This document shows positions 6,591 to 15,733 of a stretch of 64,000 nt of DNA, one piece after another; the stretch's first letter is position 1, and the number at the start of each line of letters is the position of its first letter. The stretch lies in assembly GCA_964647255.1 (NCBI GenBank), contig CAZYGI010000014.1, positions 1 through 64,000 on the forward strand. The letters are read 5' to 3'. The stretch is from CAWJEL01 sp964647255 (GTDB taxonomy: Bacteria; Chloroflexota; Anaerolineae; CG2-30-64-16). The position numbers were made by a program, and so were the translations under genes. The notes beneath the pieces are model-generated. The model had not been told where the DNA came from. It was given only the letters and a program-made list of their open reading frames with translations, and searched no databases.

Positions 6591-9500
6591 TTACTGCATC
6601 GGCAGCAGATAGCCCGGTGTGCTCTGCAGGATCCAGACCTCGTAGCCTTTCGCGCCCAACTCCAAGAACTGATCGTCAGGCAGGTCTTTCGTGTCACCCT
6701 TGTGCAGGATGTAGGCCAGCTCGGTCGCGCCGGCGGTCAGCGGCACCTTGAAGACCACACCAAACGCGTCCGTGCCGGTCGGCAGGAACGGCGCGCCCCA
6801 CGACACGGAGCCGTCGAACCCGGTCCACATGTGCAGCCCCCAGCCGTCATAGTCGCCCGCCGTGCGGCGATAGTGAAGCATGGCGAAGCTCTCCGCCGCG
6901 CCACGCTGGGCGTAGACCGCTGCATCATCTGACTTCAGCCAGATCGCCTGGCTCTTCGCCGGGATGTAGCTGCGATCGGCGTCGGTGTCCTTCGTGTCGC
7001 CCTTGTGGATGATGAAGTTCACCGGCTTCGTTGGGTCGGCCAGCTTGATCTCAAAGATCGCGCCGTAGTCATCCGTGCCCGTGGGCTGCTTGGGCGCGCC
7101 CCACTGCGTCGCCTCGGTCGGGTCAATCGCATCGCCCCACAGGTGCAGGCCCCAGCCGGTGTAGTCGCCCGCCGGCCGGTTGTAGTGGATCACTGCATAG
7201 CCCGCGTCCACCGGTTCCGGTTCCACTTGCGTCACCACCGCCTCTTTCTGGGCCGACGCCAGCGTGCCGAACAGATCGTTGGCGATCGCCTTGAAGGTCA
7301 GCGTGGTGCTGATGGGCAGGCTGCTCACATCGTAGAAGACGCGGTATGGCGGATTAGCGTCCGTGCCGATGACCTGATACGCGCCGTTGCCCTGCTTGAC
7401 GGCGAACGTGACCTCGGCGTACCGGTCATTGGACAGGTTCACGGCGATCTCGGCGCGGCCGATCACTTTGCCGTCGGCGCCGGGTTGGGTGAAGCTGACC
7501 TGGAGCGGCGCGGCATCCGGGGCCGCGACGCCTTCCGGTGCGGCCTGCGCCAGGGTCGGCGCGGCCAGCGGCTTGCTCGCCCGGTAGATCACGAAGTTCA
7601 ACGCGGGCACTTCCAGCGTGATTTGCTTGTCCCACCCCGTGGTGACCGCCGCAGCGCCCACCGGATAGACTGCGGTGAAGGCGGTGTTCGCCATGTAGGT
7701 GGGGAAGGTCACGCGCTGGGGCGTGGCCGCGTTGTTGAACGCCAGCACGTATTCCACCTTCTCGTCCCGGTCGAAGCGGGAGAAGGCGTACACACCAGCT
7801 TTGGCGCTGGAATAGCGATGGATCTGCGCGCCGCGGCGCAGCGCCAGGTTGTCCTGGTGGAGCTGGCCGAACTGCTTGAGCGCCCGGTAGAGCACGTGAT
7901 CCGCGTCGAAGTTCGCGTCAGCCGTCGTCTTGTCGGTGCCCAGGAGATCCTCGGCGTTGTACGACGCGACCTGGCTGGGCATCATATCTTCGCGGCCCGC
8001 CTGGTCGCTGCCGCCGCCGACGAACCCCTGCTCATCCCCGTAGTAGGTGATCGGGAAGCCGCGGGTGAAGTACATCAGCGCGTAGCCCAACTTTTCACGC
8101 GCCACCTTCTCGGCATCCGGCGCGTCCGGGAGCTGGGTCTGGAGTGCATAGCCCAGCCGGCCCAAGTCGTGGTTGCTGACGAACTTCGCCAGGCCCGCGG
8201 CGCTGCTGTCCGCGTCGGTGTAATAGTCGTCCGCGGCGAAAAGGTCGCGCAGCTTGTCCGTCGCCGCGCCCTGCACCGCAAAGCTGGTCGCCTGGCCCTG
8301 GAACGCGAAGTCCAGCACCGCCGGCAGCTTGCCCTGTGTCGTGTAGACGCTCGTGAAGGCCGGATCGCCGTCGTACACCTCGCCGAACATGAAGAAATCC
8401 GCCTTGCCCTTGGACTGGGCGTAGCTCATCAGGGCGGGGCCGAACTTCTGCCAGAATTCGAGGTTGACGTGCTTGACCGTGTCAAGCCGGAAGCCATCGG
8501 CCCCGGCGTCAATCCACTGCTTGTAAACGTCAATCCAGCCGTTGACGACCGCGGGCTGCTCGGTGAACACGTCGTCCAGCCCGTAGAAGTCGCCGTACTG
8601 CGAGTTCTCCCCGCGGAAGGTGGAGTTGCCTCGGTTGTGGTAATAGATCGGGTTGTTCAGCCAGGCCGGGTTCTTGATCGTCCGGTCGGCGTCGGTCGCG
8701 AAGATGGGCACGTAGGGGAAGCTCGTCGCCGCGTCCAGCGCCGGGAAGGTGTCCTTTCCGGCGTAATCCCGGTCATCGAAGACCTTGCCGGCCGCATCCC
8801 GGTACGGGTAATCCGCCTTGCTGCGATAGGTCGTCTGCCCGCCCTGGTATTGGATCACGTCAGCCGTGGCGTTGACGACGATGTCCAGATAGACCTTGAT
8901 CCCGCGCTGATGCGCTGCGGCGATGAAGGTGTTGAAATCCGCGCGGGTCCCCAGGTGCGGATCCACGTTGAGGAAGTCCGTGCCCCAGTAGCCGTGGTAG
9001 CCCGCGGTCGAGCCGGCGATCGTGCCGTCACCTTGGACCGCCTTGTTCACCACCGGCGGGGTGATCCAGAGTGCGTTGACTCCCATCCCCGAGAGGTAGT
9101 CCAGCTTCTCGGTCAGGCCCAGCAGGTCGCCGCCGTGGTAGTAGCCGGTGCTCGTGGGCAGGAAGCCGTGCCGCAGCGTGTCGGTCACCGTCGTCCCGCC
9201 CGCATCGGCGCCGAAGTCATTGGCCGTACTGCCGTTGGCGAAACGATCGGGAAGGACGAAGTAGAAGCGGCTATCGTCCGCGGCGTACTGGATGGGCGCA
9301 CGCACCAGCGCCTTGTCCTCATCGCTGGGCGCGACCGGCCCGAGCGGCGCGTTCTTGAAGACCGGGAAGAGCCAGGTGCGGTACGGGAGCCGCTCCTTCT
9401 CGACAAAGACCGCCGTGGTGCGCGCCGGGACGGTGAACGCGCCGGTCGCTTTATCGAAGGTCGCGGTCTTGACGACCGGATCGGCGCCGGACGCCTGGAT

Positions 9501-12500
9501 CGGATGCAGCGTGTACGCGTGCCCGGCAAAGTCACTGGCGGCGTAGGTCTGCGCCTCGTCGTTAGCGTTGAAGAGCACGACGATGTTGTCGTACGCCGGA
9601 TCAATATTCTTGAAGCCAGTGTCGGCCAGCCGTTCGACGATCAGCCCTGAGAGCTGATCGGGGCCGGTGTTGTAGAAGCGGACGACTGCCTCGATCTGCT
9701 GCGCGGTTTGCAACCGGAAGAGCGGCGAGCTCTTGCGGATCTTCAGCCAATCCTGGAAGACCGCCATGCTCTGCTCGATGTCGGCCTGGGCGGGCTTCAG
9801 CGCCGCGCTCGCCAGCAGCGGTTTCATCTTGTCCCAGTTCGACTGGTTATCCCCGGCGAGCGGCAGGCCCACGCCGAAGTTATTCGACTGGTAGGTGAAG
9901 TCGAGCTTATTGAACCAGTCGCCGGAGTTGTAGCTGTTGCGGTCCAGCGACTTGGAGCGCAGGATCTCGGAGCCTGCGTGGAAGAACGGCACGCCCTGGC
10001 TCAGCGCGGCCAGGCTCAGCCCCAGCTCCTGGATGCGCACCCGGTCGGCCATGCCGGTGGCGACCGGCGCGCGGTAGATGTTGTTGTCGTAGAGCGTCTG
10101 ATTATCGTGCGCCTCGACGTAGACGATGTTCTCCTGCGGATCTTTCGTGTACCCCGCCGGCGCACCATTGTAGGTCACGTCCTTGCCGCTGACGACCGCG
10201 CCGGTGCGATCCACGAACTGGTAGTCGGCCAGGTTGCCGGCCAGACCCACGCGAAGCTGATCCTGGAACAGAAGCAGCCGGGCCTTGACATCGTTCGCCG
10301 CCCCCTGGTCATAGCCGTTCGGATCGAAGGAGAGGCCGTTGCTGAAGCCCTGCTCTTCGAGGTCCGTATTGCCGTTGCGGGTCGGGCTGCCGCCGCGCAC
10401 TGCGTCGCGCAGCCGGTCGTTGAAGGTGCCGATGCCCGTGCCGGCCAGGTTGATCTGGGTCGCATTAACCCCGCGAGCGTTGTCCGCGACCTCACCAAAA
10501 TTCCAGCCTTCACCGTAGAGGTAGACCGCCTTGCCGTCCACGCCGTCCGTGGCCGGGGTCAGTGCGTCCAGCGCCTGGCGCACCTTGAGCATGTTGGAGA
10601 CCATGTGATGGCCCATCAGGTCGAATCGGAAGCCGTCCACCTTGTAGTACTTCGCCCAGGTCACCACCGAATCCACCATGAGCTTCTCCATCATGGCGTG
10701 TTCGGTCGCGGTGTTAGCGCAGCAGGTGCTATTGGTGACCTTGCCGCTGTCGTCCAGGCGATGGTAGTAACCCGGTACAATGCGGTCGAGGACCGAATTC
10801 TCGCTCTGTCCGCTGGCGTTGGTGTGGTTGTACACCACGTCCATCACCACACGCAGCTTGCTGGCATTGAGCGCCTGCACCATCTCGCGGAACTCGCCGA
10901 TGCGGGTCGTGCCGTCGGGGTTCGTGGCGTAGCTGCCCTCGGGCGTCGTGTAGTGCAGCGGATCGTAACCCCAGTTGAAGCCATCCTTATCTACCGTGGC
11001 GCCCACCGCGGCCTGCTGCTGATCGGAGTCGGCCGGGTAGGTCGCCAGCACGGCCGGGTCCGGCGCCTGCCACTGCGACTTGTCCTCGTTGACGCTGGCG
11101 ATGTCGAAGACCGGCAGGAGATGGACGTGCGTCAGCCCGGCGTCGGCCAGCGCTTTCAGGTGCTTCATGCCGTCCGAGTCGGCCACGGTGAACGCCTTGT
11201 AGGTCCCGCGGTAAGCTTCGGGCACGGTCAGGTCGTTGGCGCTGAAGTCGCGCACGTGCAGCTCGTAGATGCTGATGTCCTCCGGCGCGGCCAGCGGCGG
11301 CTTGACGCTCGCGTCCCAGCCGGCCGGTTTGAGCGCCGCATCGGCCAGGTCCACGATCTGGCTGCGCTTGCTGTTGGTCGAGAGGCTGAGCGAATACGGA
11401 TCCGTGACGACGTTTGTCACGATCTTGCCGGTGGTCGGGGCGAAAACCTTGACGATATACGAGTAATACGTGCCCTTCCAGTCCGCCTGGCCGGTGATGC
11501 TCCAGACGCCTGTCGCCGGGTCCAGGGTCATGAGCCGCTCCACCTCGATCTCGACGGAGCCGGACTTGATGTATTGCAGCAAGACGACCGACTGGGCCGT
11601 CGGCGCCCACAGTTTTAGCGTGGGTGCACCGTCCTTCCAGGTCACGCCCAGGTCGCCGTCATAGGTGTAGAGGTCATCCAGCACGCCGGGGATCTGGAGG
11701 CCGGTGGCGTCCAGCACCTTGCTATCCGGGCCGGCCACAGAGACGGCGAACTGCCCCTTCAGGATGTCAGGGACCTTCGCCAGGTCGGCTGCGGCGATCT
11801 TGAGCGCACCATAGCCGGCCAACTGCGGGAACTTCGCCTTGATCGCGTCGCCCAGCCCGGCCGGGTCGTAGGTAAGTGCAAGGGTCTGCCCGCCCGTCAC
11901 GCCCGCATCCTCCAGCGCCAGCCCGGCGTTGGCGTCGTAGTGGAGCGTGTACGTGTTAGCGCCCGTGGTCGCCGCGGCCCAGGCGATCGTGTCGCGGCTC
12001 ACCCAGTGCGCCTGCTGCTTGGTCAGATCGCCGACCTTGCCGCCGGAAAGCTCAGCAAGCGCGATCGCGGGTGAGGTGTACTGCGTCCCCGTCCCCTGGC
12101 CCAGCCAGATCTCAAAACCCTTGTCGGCCAGGGCCAGCGATTGATCGGGGCCGGGGTCTTTCGTGTCGCCCTTATGAACAATGTAGTTCAAGGTCGCCGG
12201 GTTTGCGGTCAGGCGCACCTTCCAGTAAATGCCGTAGTCGTCGGCGCCCGCGGGCTGGAGCGGATTGCCCCAGGTGACGTCCGGCTCGGCCGAATCGCCC
12301 CAGACATGCAGCCCCCAGCCGGCGTAATCGCTTTTGACACGGCGGTAGTGCAGCAGCGCAACCCCCTCGGCCGCGCCGCGCTGGGCGTAGACCTTCGCAT
12401 TGCCCGACCGGAGCCAGACCGCGTAAGCGTCCGCCGGGGTGTAGCTGCGGTCGGCGTCCGGATCCTTGACGTCGCCTTTGTGGACGATGAAGTTGACCGG

Positions 12501-14330
12501 CTTGGTCGGGTCCGCCAGCTTGATCTCGTAATAGGCGCCGTAGTCATCCGTGCCGGTCGGCAGCTTGGGCGCGCCCCACTGCGTCGCCTCGGTCGGGTCA
12601 ATGGCATCGCCCCACAGGTGCAGGCCCCAGCCGGTGTAGTCGCCGTCGGCCCGCTTGTAGTGGATCACCGTCTTCTTGAGCGCGTCGGCGCGCGAGCCGT
12701 GGTTGGCCGCATCGCCCTGCACCAGCCAGTTCTCCGGGATCTTTGTCGCGTAGAAGCTGCGGTCGGACGGCGTGTCCTTGTCGTTGCCCTTGTGGATAAT
12801 GAAGTTGATCGGCTTGGTGGCATCCTTCAGCTTGATGGCGACGTACTTGCCGTAGTCATCCTGGCCGGTGAACAGCTTCGGCTCGCCCCAGGAGGTGCCC
12901 TCGGCCGGGTCAATCGCATCGCCCCATAGGTGCAGACCCCAGCCATCGTAGTCGCCACCGGGCCGGGTGTAATGGATCACCGCATAATCCGGCAGCTTGA
13001 CGGGCGGCGCGACGGTCTCGATCGTCAAGATATGCGTGGCTGCGTCGTAGGTGAACGTCACCGGATCGCCGGCGGTCGCCACGGTGAACGCGTAGTTCGC
13101 GCCGCCCGGCTCGCCGCCCTGGCCGTAATTCACGTCCCAACCTTCGTTGATCGCGACCTTCGCCTCGTAGCTGCCGGCCGGAATCTTGGTCGTGGTGAAG
13201 CTGTAGCTGCCGTCGCCCTCCGGATCCTGCAGCCAGGAGCGGAGACAGCCCGGATCCCAGTCGCCGGCGCAGCCCATCGCCTTCTGATACGAGCCCGGCA
13301 CGGTGGCGATCACCTTGCCGACGTTATCGGCCACCCAATGCGACTTGTGATCGTAGTAAAACTTGACCTTGCCCGCCGTTGCCAATGTCAGCGGGATATT
13401 CGCGCCGCCAAGCTGGGCGTTGGCGCCGTAGCTCACGTCCCAACTGTTGTTCAGCGCGACCTTGTACTCGAAGCTGCCCGCGGGCAGGTCGAAGGTCGCC
13501 TGCCAGACGTCGTCATTTGCGTCGTAGGTCAGCTCGGTGTTGGGGCACGCCGGATCCCAGTCGCCCGCGCAGCCGATCTCGCTTTGCAGGCTGCCCACCA
13601 GCGCAACCGTGTAGGTCGGCAGCGGCGCCGCAGCGGTGATCGTCAGCACGTGCGTCGCCGAGTCGTAGGTGAACGTCACCTGCTCGCCGTCCTTGACGGT
13701 GAACGCGAGGTTCGGGCCGCCCTGCTCGCCGCCCACGCCGTAATTGATGTCCCAACTCTCGTTGAGGGCAACCTTCGCCTCGTAGGCCCCGGCCGGGATC
13801 GCGACGGTGGAGAAGGTGTAGATCCCGCCCACATCCGGCCCCTTGAGCAGCGACTTCAGGCAGTCCGGCTGCCAATCGCCGGAGCAGCCGATCTTGCTCT
13901 GGTAGTTGCCAGGCACCGAGGCGATCACCTTGTTGGCGTTATCGGCAACGTAATGATCGGTCGCGTCGTAGTACCAAGTGACGCCCTTGCCATCGGCCGA
14001 GACGGTAAACGGCACGTTGCTGGCAGGGTAGGCTTTCGACCAGTCCCCGTCCTCGACGATCTTGTACTCGTAGTTGCCTGCGGGCACAGCCGCCGAAAAC
14101 TTCCAGACCTCGTCATTGTTCGCGTCGGCCAGGTTGGTTAACGCGTCGTTGTTCGACCAATCGGCGCCGCCGATCTCGCTCTCGAAACTCCCTGCGACAT
14201 TGACCTGGGTCAGCGCGGGCGCAGCCGGCGCGGCAGGCTGGGCTGCGCTCAGCGGCGAGGCCGCGATCACCAGCATCGTCAGGATCGTGAATAGTGAGAA
14301 TAACCGGGTTCTACGGCTGCTGCTTTGCAT
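6591..14330 (-). CDS. Secreted amylopullulanase with two GH13 domains
   Basis: Start at the ATG ending at 14330 (AAGGAG 7 bases upstream) gives a signal peptide (residues 1-30). The 2579-residue product has four X25/pullulanase-associated modules (about 40-430, Cys-containing GCAGDWDP repeats), three PUD/CBM41-like modules (about 435-740, HYxRxxGDYxGWGLHLWGD), a CBM48-like domain and a pullulanase-type GH13 with GFRFDLMGHH (D about 1235), YGEGWNFGE (E about 1271) and EAHDN (D about 1408). A second GH13 of alpha-amylase type follows, with GFRLDTVKH (D about 1946), FGEVYDGD (E about 1984) and SNHD (D about 2053), then an Ig-like domain and two more PUD modules. Both sites look intact, so it should cut alpha-1,6 and alpha-1,4 bonds in starch, pullulan or glycogen outside the cell. 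No membrane anchor or sorting tail is visible. Confidence 0.93.
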   Translation of the reverse strand: MQSSSRRTRLFSLFTILTMLVIAASPLSAAQPAAPAAPALTQVNVAGSFESEIGGADWSNNDALTNLADANNDEVWKFSAAVPAGNYEYKIVEDGDWSKAYPASNVPFTVSADGKGVTWYYDATDHYVADNANKVIASVPGNYQSKIGCSGDWQPDCLKSLLKGPDVGGIYTFSTVAIPAGAYEAKVALNESWDINYGVGGEQGGPNLAFTVKDGEQVTFTYDSATHVLTITAAAPLPTYTVALVGSLQSEIGCAGDWDPACPNTELTYDANDDVWQATFDLPAGSFEYKVALNNSWDVSYGANAQLGGANIPLTLATAGKVKFYYDHKSHWVADNVGKVIATVPGSYQKAMGCAGDWDPGCLRSWLQDPEGDGSYSFTTTKIPAGSYEAKVAINEGWDVNYGQGGEPGGANYAFTVATAGDPVTFTYDAATHILTIETVAPPVKLPDYAVIHYTRPGGDYDGWGLHLWGDAIDPAEGTSWGEPKLFTGQDDYGKYVAIKLKDATKPINFIIHKGNDKDTPSDRSFYATKIPENWLVQGDAANHGSRADALKKTVIHYKRADGDYTGWGLHLWGDAIDPTEATQWGAPKLPTGTDDYGAYYEIKLADPTKPVNFIVHKGDVKDPDADRSYTPADAYAVWLRSGNAKVYAQRGAAEGVALLHYRRVKSDYAGWGLHVWGDSAEPDVTWGNPLQPAGADDYGIYWKVRLTANPATLNYIVHKGDTKDPGPDQSLALADKGFEIWLGQGTGTQYTSPAIALAELSGGKVGDLTKQQAHWVSRDTIAWAAATTGANTYTLHYDANAGLALEDAGVTGGQTLALTYDPAGLGDAIKAKFPQLAGYGALKIAAADLAKVPDILKGQFAVSVAGPDSKVLDATGLQIPGVLDDLYTYDGDLGVTWKDGAPTLKLWAPTAQSVVLLQYIKSGSVEIEVERLMTLDPATGVWSITGQADWKGTYYSYIVKVFAPTTGKIVTNVVTDPYSLSLSTNSKRSQIVDLADAALKPAGWDASVKPPLAAPEDISIYELHVRDFSANDLTVPEAYRGTYKAFTVADSDGMKHLKALADAGLTHVHLLPVFDIASVNEDKSQWQAPDPAVLATYPADSDQQQAAVGATVDKDGFNWGYDPLHYTTPEGSYATNPDGTTRIGEFREMVQALNASKLRVVMDVVYNHTNASGQSENSVLDRIVPGYYHRLDDSGKVTNSTCCANTATEHAMMEKLMVDSVVTWAKYYKVDGFRFDLMGHHMVSNMLKVRQALDALTPATDGVDGKAVYLYGEGWNFGEVADNARGVNATQINLAGTGIGTFNDRLRDAVRGGSPTRNGNTDLEEQGFSNGLSFDPNGYDQGAANDVKARLLLFQDQLRVGLAGNLADYQFVDRTGAVVSGKDVTYNGAPAGYTKDPQENIVYVEAHDNQTLYDNNIYRAPVATGMADRVRIQELGLSLAALSQGVPFFHAGSEILRSKSLDRNSYNSGDWFNKLDFTYQSNNFGVGLPLAGDNQSNWDKMKPLLASAALKPAQADIEQSMAVFQDWLKIRKSSPLFRLQTAQQIEAVVRFYNTGPDQLSGLIVERLADTGFKNIDPAYDNIVVLFNANDEAQTYAASDFAGHAYTLHPIQASGADPVVKTATFDKATGAFTVPARTTAVFVEKERLPYRTWLFPVFKNAPLGPVAPSDEDKALVRAPIQYAADDSRFYFVLPDRFANGSTANDFGADAGGTTVTDTLRHGFLPTSTGYYHGGDLLGLTEKLDYLSGMGVNALWITPPVVNKAVQGDGTIAGSTAGYHGYWGTDFLNVDPHLGTRADFNTFIAAAHQRGIKVYLDIVVNATADVIQYQGGQTTYRSKADYPYRDAAGKVFDDRDYAGKDTFPALDAATSFPYVPIFATDADRTIKNPAWLNNPIYYHNRGNSTFRGENSQYGDFYGLDDVFTEQPAVVNGWIDVYKQWIDAGADGFRLDTVKHVNLEFWQKFGPALMSYAQSKGKADFFMFGEVYDGDPAFTSVYTTQGKLPAVLDFAFQGQATSFAVQGAATDKLRDLFAADDYYTDADSSAAGLAKFVSNHDLGRLGYALQTQLPDAPDAEKVAREKLGYALMYFTRGFPITYYGDEQGFVGGGSDQAGREDMMPSQVASYNAEDLLGTDKTTADANFDADHVLYRALKQFGQLHQDNLALRRGAQIHRYSSAKAGVYAFSRFDRDEKVEYVLAFNNAATPQRVTFPTYMANTAFTAVYPVGAAAVTTGWDKQITLEVPALNFVIYRASKPLAAPTLAQAAPEGVAAPDAAPLQVSFTQPGADGKVIGRAEIAVNLSNDRYAEVTFAVKQGNGAYQVIGTDANPPYRVFYDVSSLPISTTLTFKAIANDLFGTLASAQKEAVVTQVEPEPVDAGYAVIHYNRPAGDYTGWGLHLWGDAIDPTEATQWGAPKQPTGTDDYGAIFEIKLADPTKPVNFIIHKGDTKDTDADRSYIPAKSQAIWLKSDDAAVYAQRGAAESFAMLHYRRTAGDYDGWGLHMWTGFDGSVSWGAPFLPTGTDAFGVVFKVPLTAGATELAYILHKGDTKDLPDDQFLELGAKGYEVWILQSTPGYLLPMQ
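7088..7169. repeat. PUD-module DNA repeat, copy A
   Basis: These 82 bases, in the fourth PUD module, match 12563-12644 in the second PUD module with one mismatch. The copies are about 5.4 kb apart inside one gene. Such identity is much higher than between the other modules. Confidence 0.85.
12563..12644. repeat. PUD-module DNA repeat, copy B
   Basis: Direct-repeat partner of 7088-7169 inside the amylopullulanase gene; it encodes the GWGLHLWGDAIDPTEATQWG region of the second PUD module. Confidence 0.85.
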
Positions 14331-14529
14331 GGGACACTCCTTTGGGTGGATGAGGAACAGAAACAGCGGCAAACGCCGAACAAAAAAGGCCGCTGACTCC
14401 AAACCGGAGCCGTGGCCTTCTCAATCTGATAACGGCGAAAGATGCCAGCACACCGATGTCATGGCAGACCTCTTACTTCAACGCTGGAGCAAGTTCTTCA
14501 GGGTTGCTGAGCTCGCGTCACTCGCAACA

Positions 14530-14566
14530 TACGCCGGAGGCGCGCATCACAAGCGCCCCCGGCGTA
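14530..14566 (-). terminator. Hairpin downstream of the DUF2892 gene
   Basis: Arms 14530-14543 and 14553-14566 pair over 14 bases with one mismatch around a 9-base loop, 17 bases after the DUF2892 stop on the minus strand. No strong U-tract follows. The rest of the 14331-14583 gap is upstream of the amylopullulanase and holds no clear promoter that I can identify. Confidence 0.5.
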
Positions 14567-14583
14567 CAGGTGCGCCGCACCGG

Positions 14584-14787
14584 CTACTTCTTGAGGGTGT
14601 TGAACTTAAAGGGCAGGTAGAGTGGGCAGAAACGCAGTGCGGCAGTGACCAACAGAATCGCGCCCAAGAGCACGATGATGACTTGCAGCGCGACCGAGGT
14701 CATCGGCACCACGAAGCCGATGATCAGCAGAATGGCGCCAACGACGGCGCGGATGATGCGATCCGTGTTTCCAATGTTGGGTTTCAT
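14584..14787 (-). CDS. DUF2892 small inner membrane protein
   Basis: Start at the ATG ending at 14787, where the family motif begins (MKPNIGNTDRIIRAVVG); a longer open frame upstream is not family-like. The 67-residue protein has two membrane helices (about 14-52) and the Gly-rich YgaP-type transmembrane pattern, and ends with a short basic tail. The family has no known activity of its own; in YgaP the same segment anchors a rhodanese domain. It is a monocistronic gene, divergent from the HAD hydrolase. Confidence 0.85.
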   Translation of the reverse strand: MKPNIGNTDRIIRAVVGAILLIIGFVVPMTSVALQVIIVLLGAILLVTAALRFCPLYLPFKFNTLKK

Positions 14788-14981
14788 AAGAGGCCTCTCA
14801 CCAAAAGGATCCCGCACCTGCAAACCGGTGGGCTCACAGGCTGACGGGTTTGGACAGGAGTATAGCACCGCCTGTCCAGGCGTCCAACTCCGGGAATCTC
14901 CCGCAGAGAGTTGACGATCTCCCGAACCTGCCTTACACTCGCGTTGATCCAAACGATAGACGATGAGATGGGATAATCACG

Positions 14982-15692
14982 ATGCCGATGCCTTTGCGAG
15001 CAATCCTATTCGACCTGGACGGTACGCTGTTGGACAGCAACATGGAGGTTTTCCTGCCGCGCTACTTCGAGCGGCTTTCGGCGCGGATGGCGCACCTGGC
15101 GCCGCCCAAAACATTCATCGCCCATCTGCTGCAGGCGACGGAGGCCATGCTGGCGAACGACGGCCGCGCCACCAACGAGGAGGTTTTCGCTGCGGCGTTC
15201 TTCCCGTTTGCCGGCCGCGCCCGCGCCGAGCTGGAGCCGACCTTTCTTGACTTCTACGCCCATGACTTCCCAAAGCTGCGGGCCTTGACGGCGCGTAAGC
15301 CGGAGGCGCGGCCCGTGGTGCAGCTCGCCTTTGCGCTGGGCTATGACGTCGCCATCTCCACCAACCCGCTCTTCCCTGCGACGGCCATTCGACAGCGGCT
15401 CGAATGGGCGGGCGTCGCCGATTTCCCGTACCGGGTCGTGACGGCCTACGAGAACAGCCGCTACTGCAAGCCGAACCTGCGCTATTTCGACGCCATCGCC
15501 GATCAGTTGGGCCGTGCGCCTGGGGAGTGCCTGGTGGTCGGCGACGAGGACATGGACATGGTCGCGGCCCGCAGCGGCTTCCCGACCTACCTGGTGCCCG
15601 GCCCTGCCACCCGGCTCGATCCCGCCACGCCCGCGCCCACTCACCGCGGCTCGCTGGCCGAAATCGCGCAACTTTTGACAAAACAGGACTGA
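14982..15692 (+). CDS. HAD-superfamily hydrolase
   Basis: A 236-residue HAD phosphatase. Motif I FDLDGTLLDSN carries the nucleophile D11 and acid D13. A C1 helical cap occupies about residues 20-100. Motif II is the Ser/Thr of ISTNPL near residue 125. Motif III/IV is KPNLRYF followed by VVGDEDMDMVAARSGF (about 185-200), where two acids bind Mg2+. It is probably a cytoplasmic phosphatase of a small metabolite. The substrate cannot be named. The next gene (MFS) begins 41 bases later on the same strand. Confidence 0.88.
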   Translation: MPMPLRAILFDLDGTLLDSNMEVFLPRYFERLSARMAHLAPPKTFIAHLLQATEAMLANDGRATNEEVFAAAFFPFAGRARAELEPTFLDFYAHDFPKLRALTARKPEARPVVQLAFALGYDVAISTNPLFPATAIRQRLEWAGVADFPYRVVTAYENSRYCKPNLRYFDAIADQLGRAPGECLVVGDEDMDMVAARSGFPTYLVPGPATRLDPATPAPTHRGSLAEIAQLLTKQD

Positions 15693-15733
15693 CTTGATTG
15701 GTTTTGAGTCCGAAAGGCAAATGTTCCGATCCC

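Noticed and set aside
7005..9650. 881-codon plus-strand open frame opposite the amylopullulanase
   Set aside because: It is a shadow of a GC-rich minus-strand gene. It has Arg/Val/Gly-rich low-complexity composition and no domain motif, while the minus strand has complete GH13 motifs.
9708..11618. 636-codon plus-strand open frame
   Set aside because: Same explanation: antisense to the pullulanase domain, no recognisable motif, no ribosome site.
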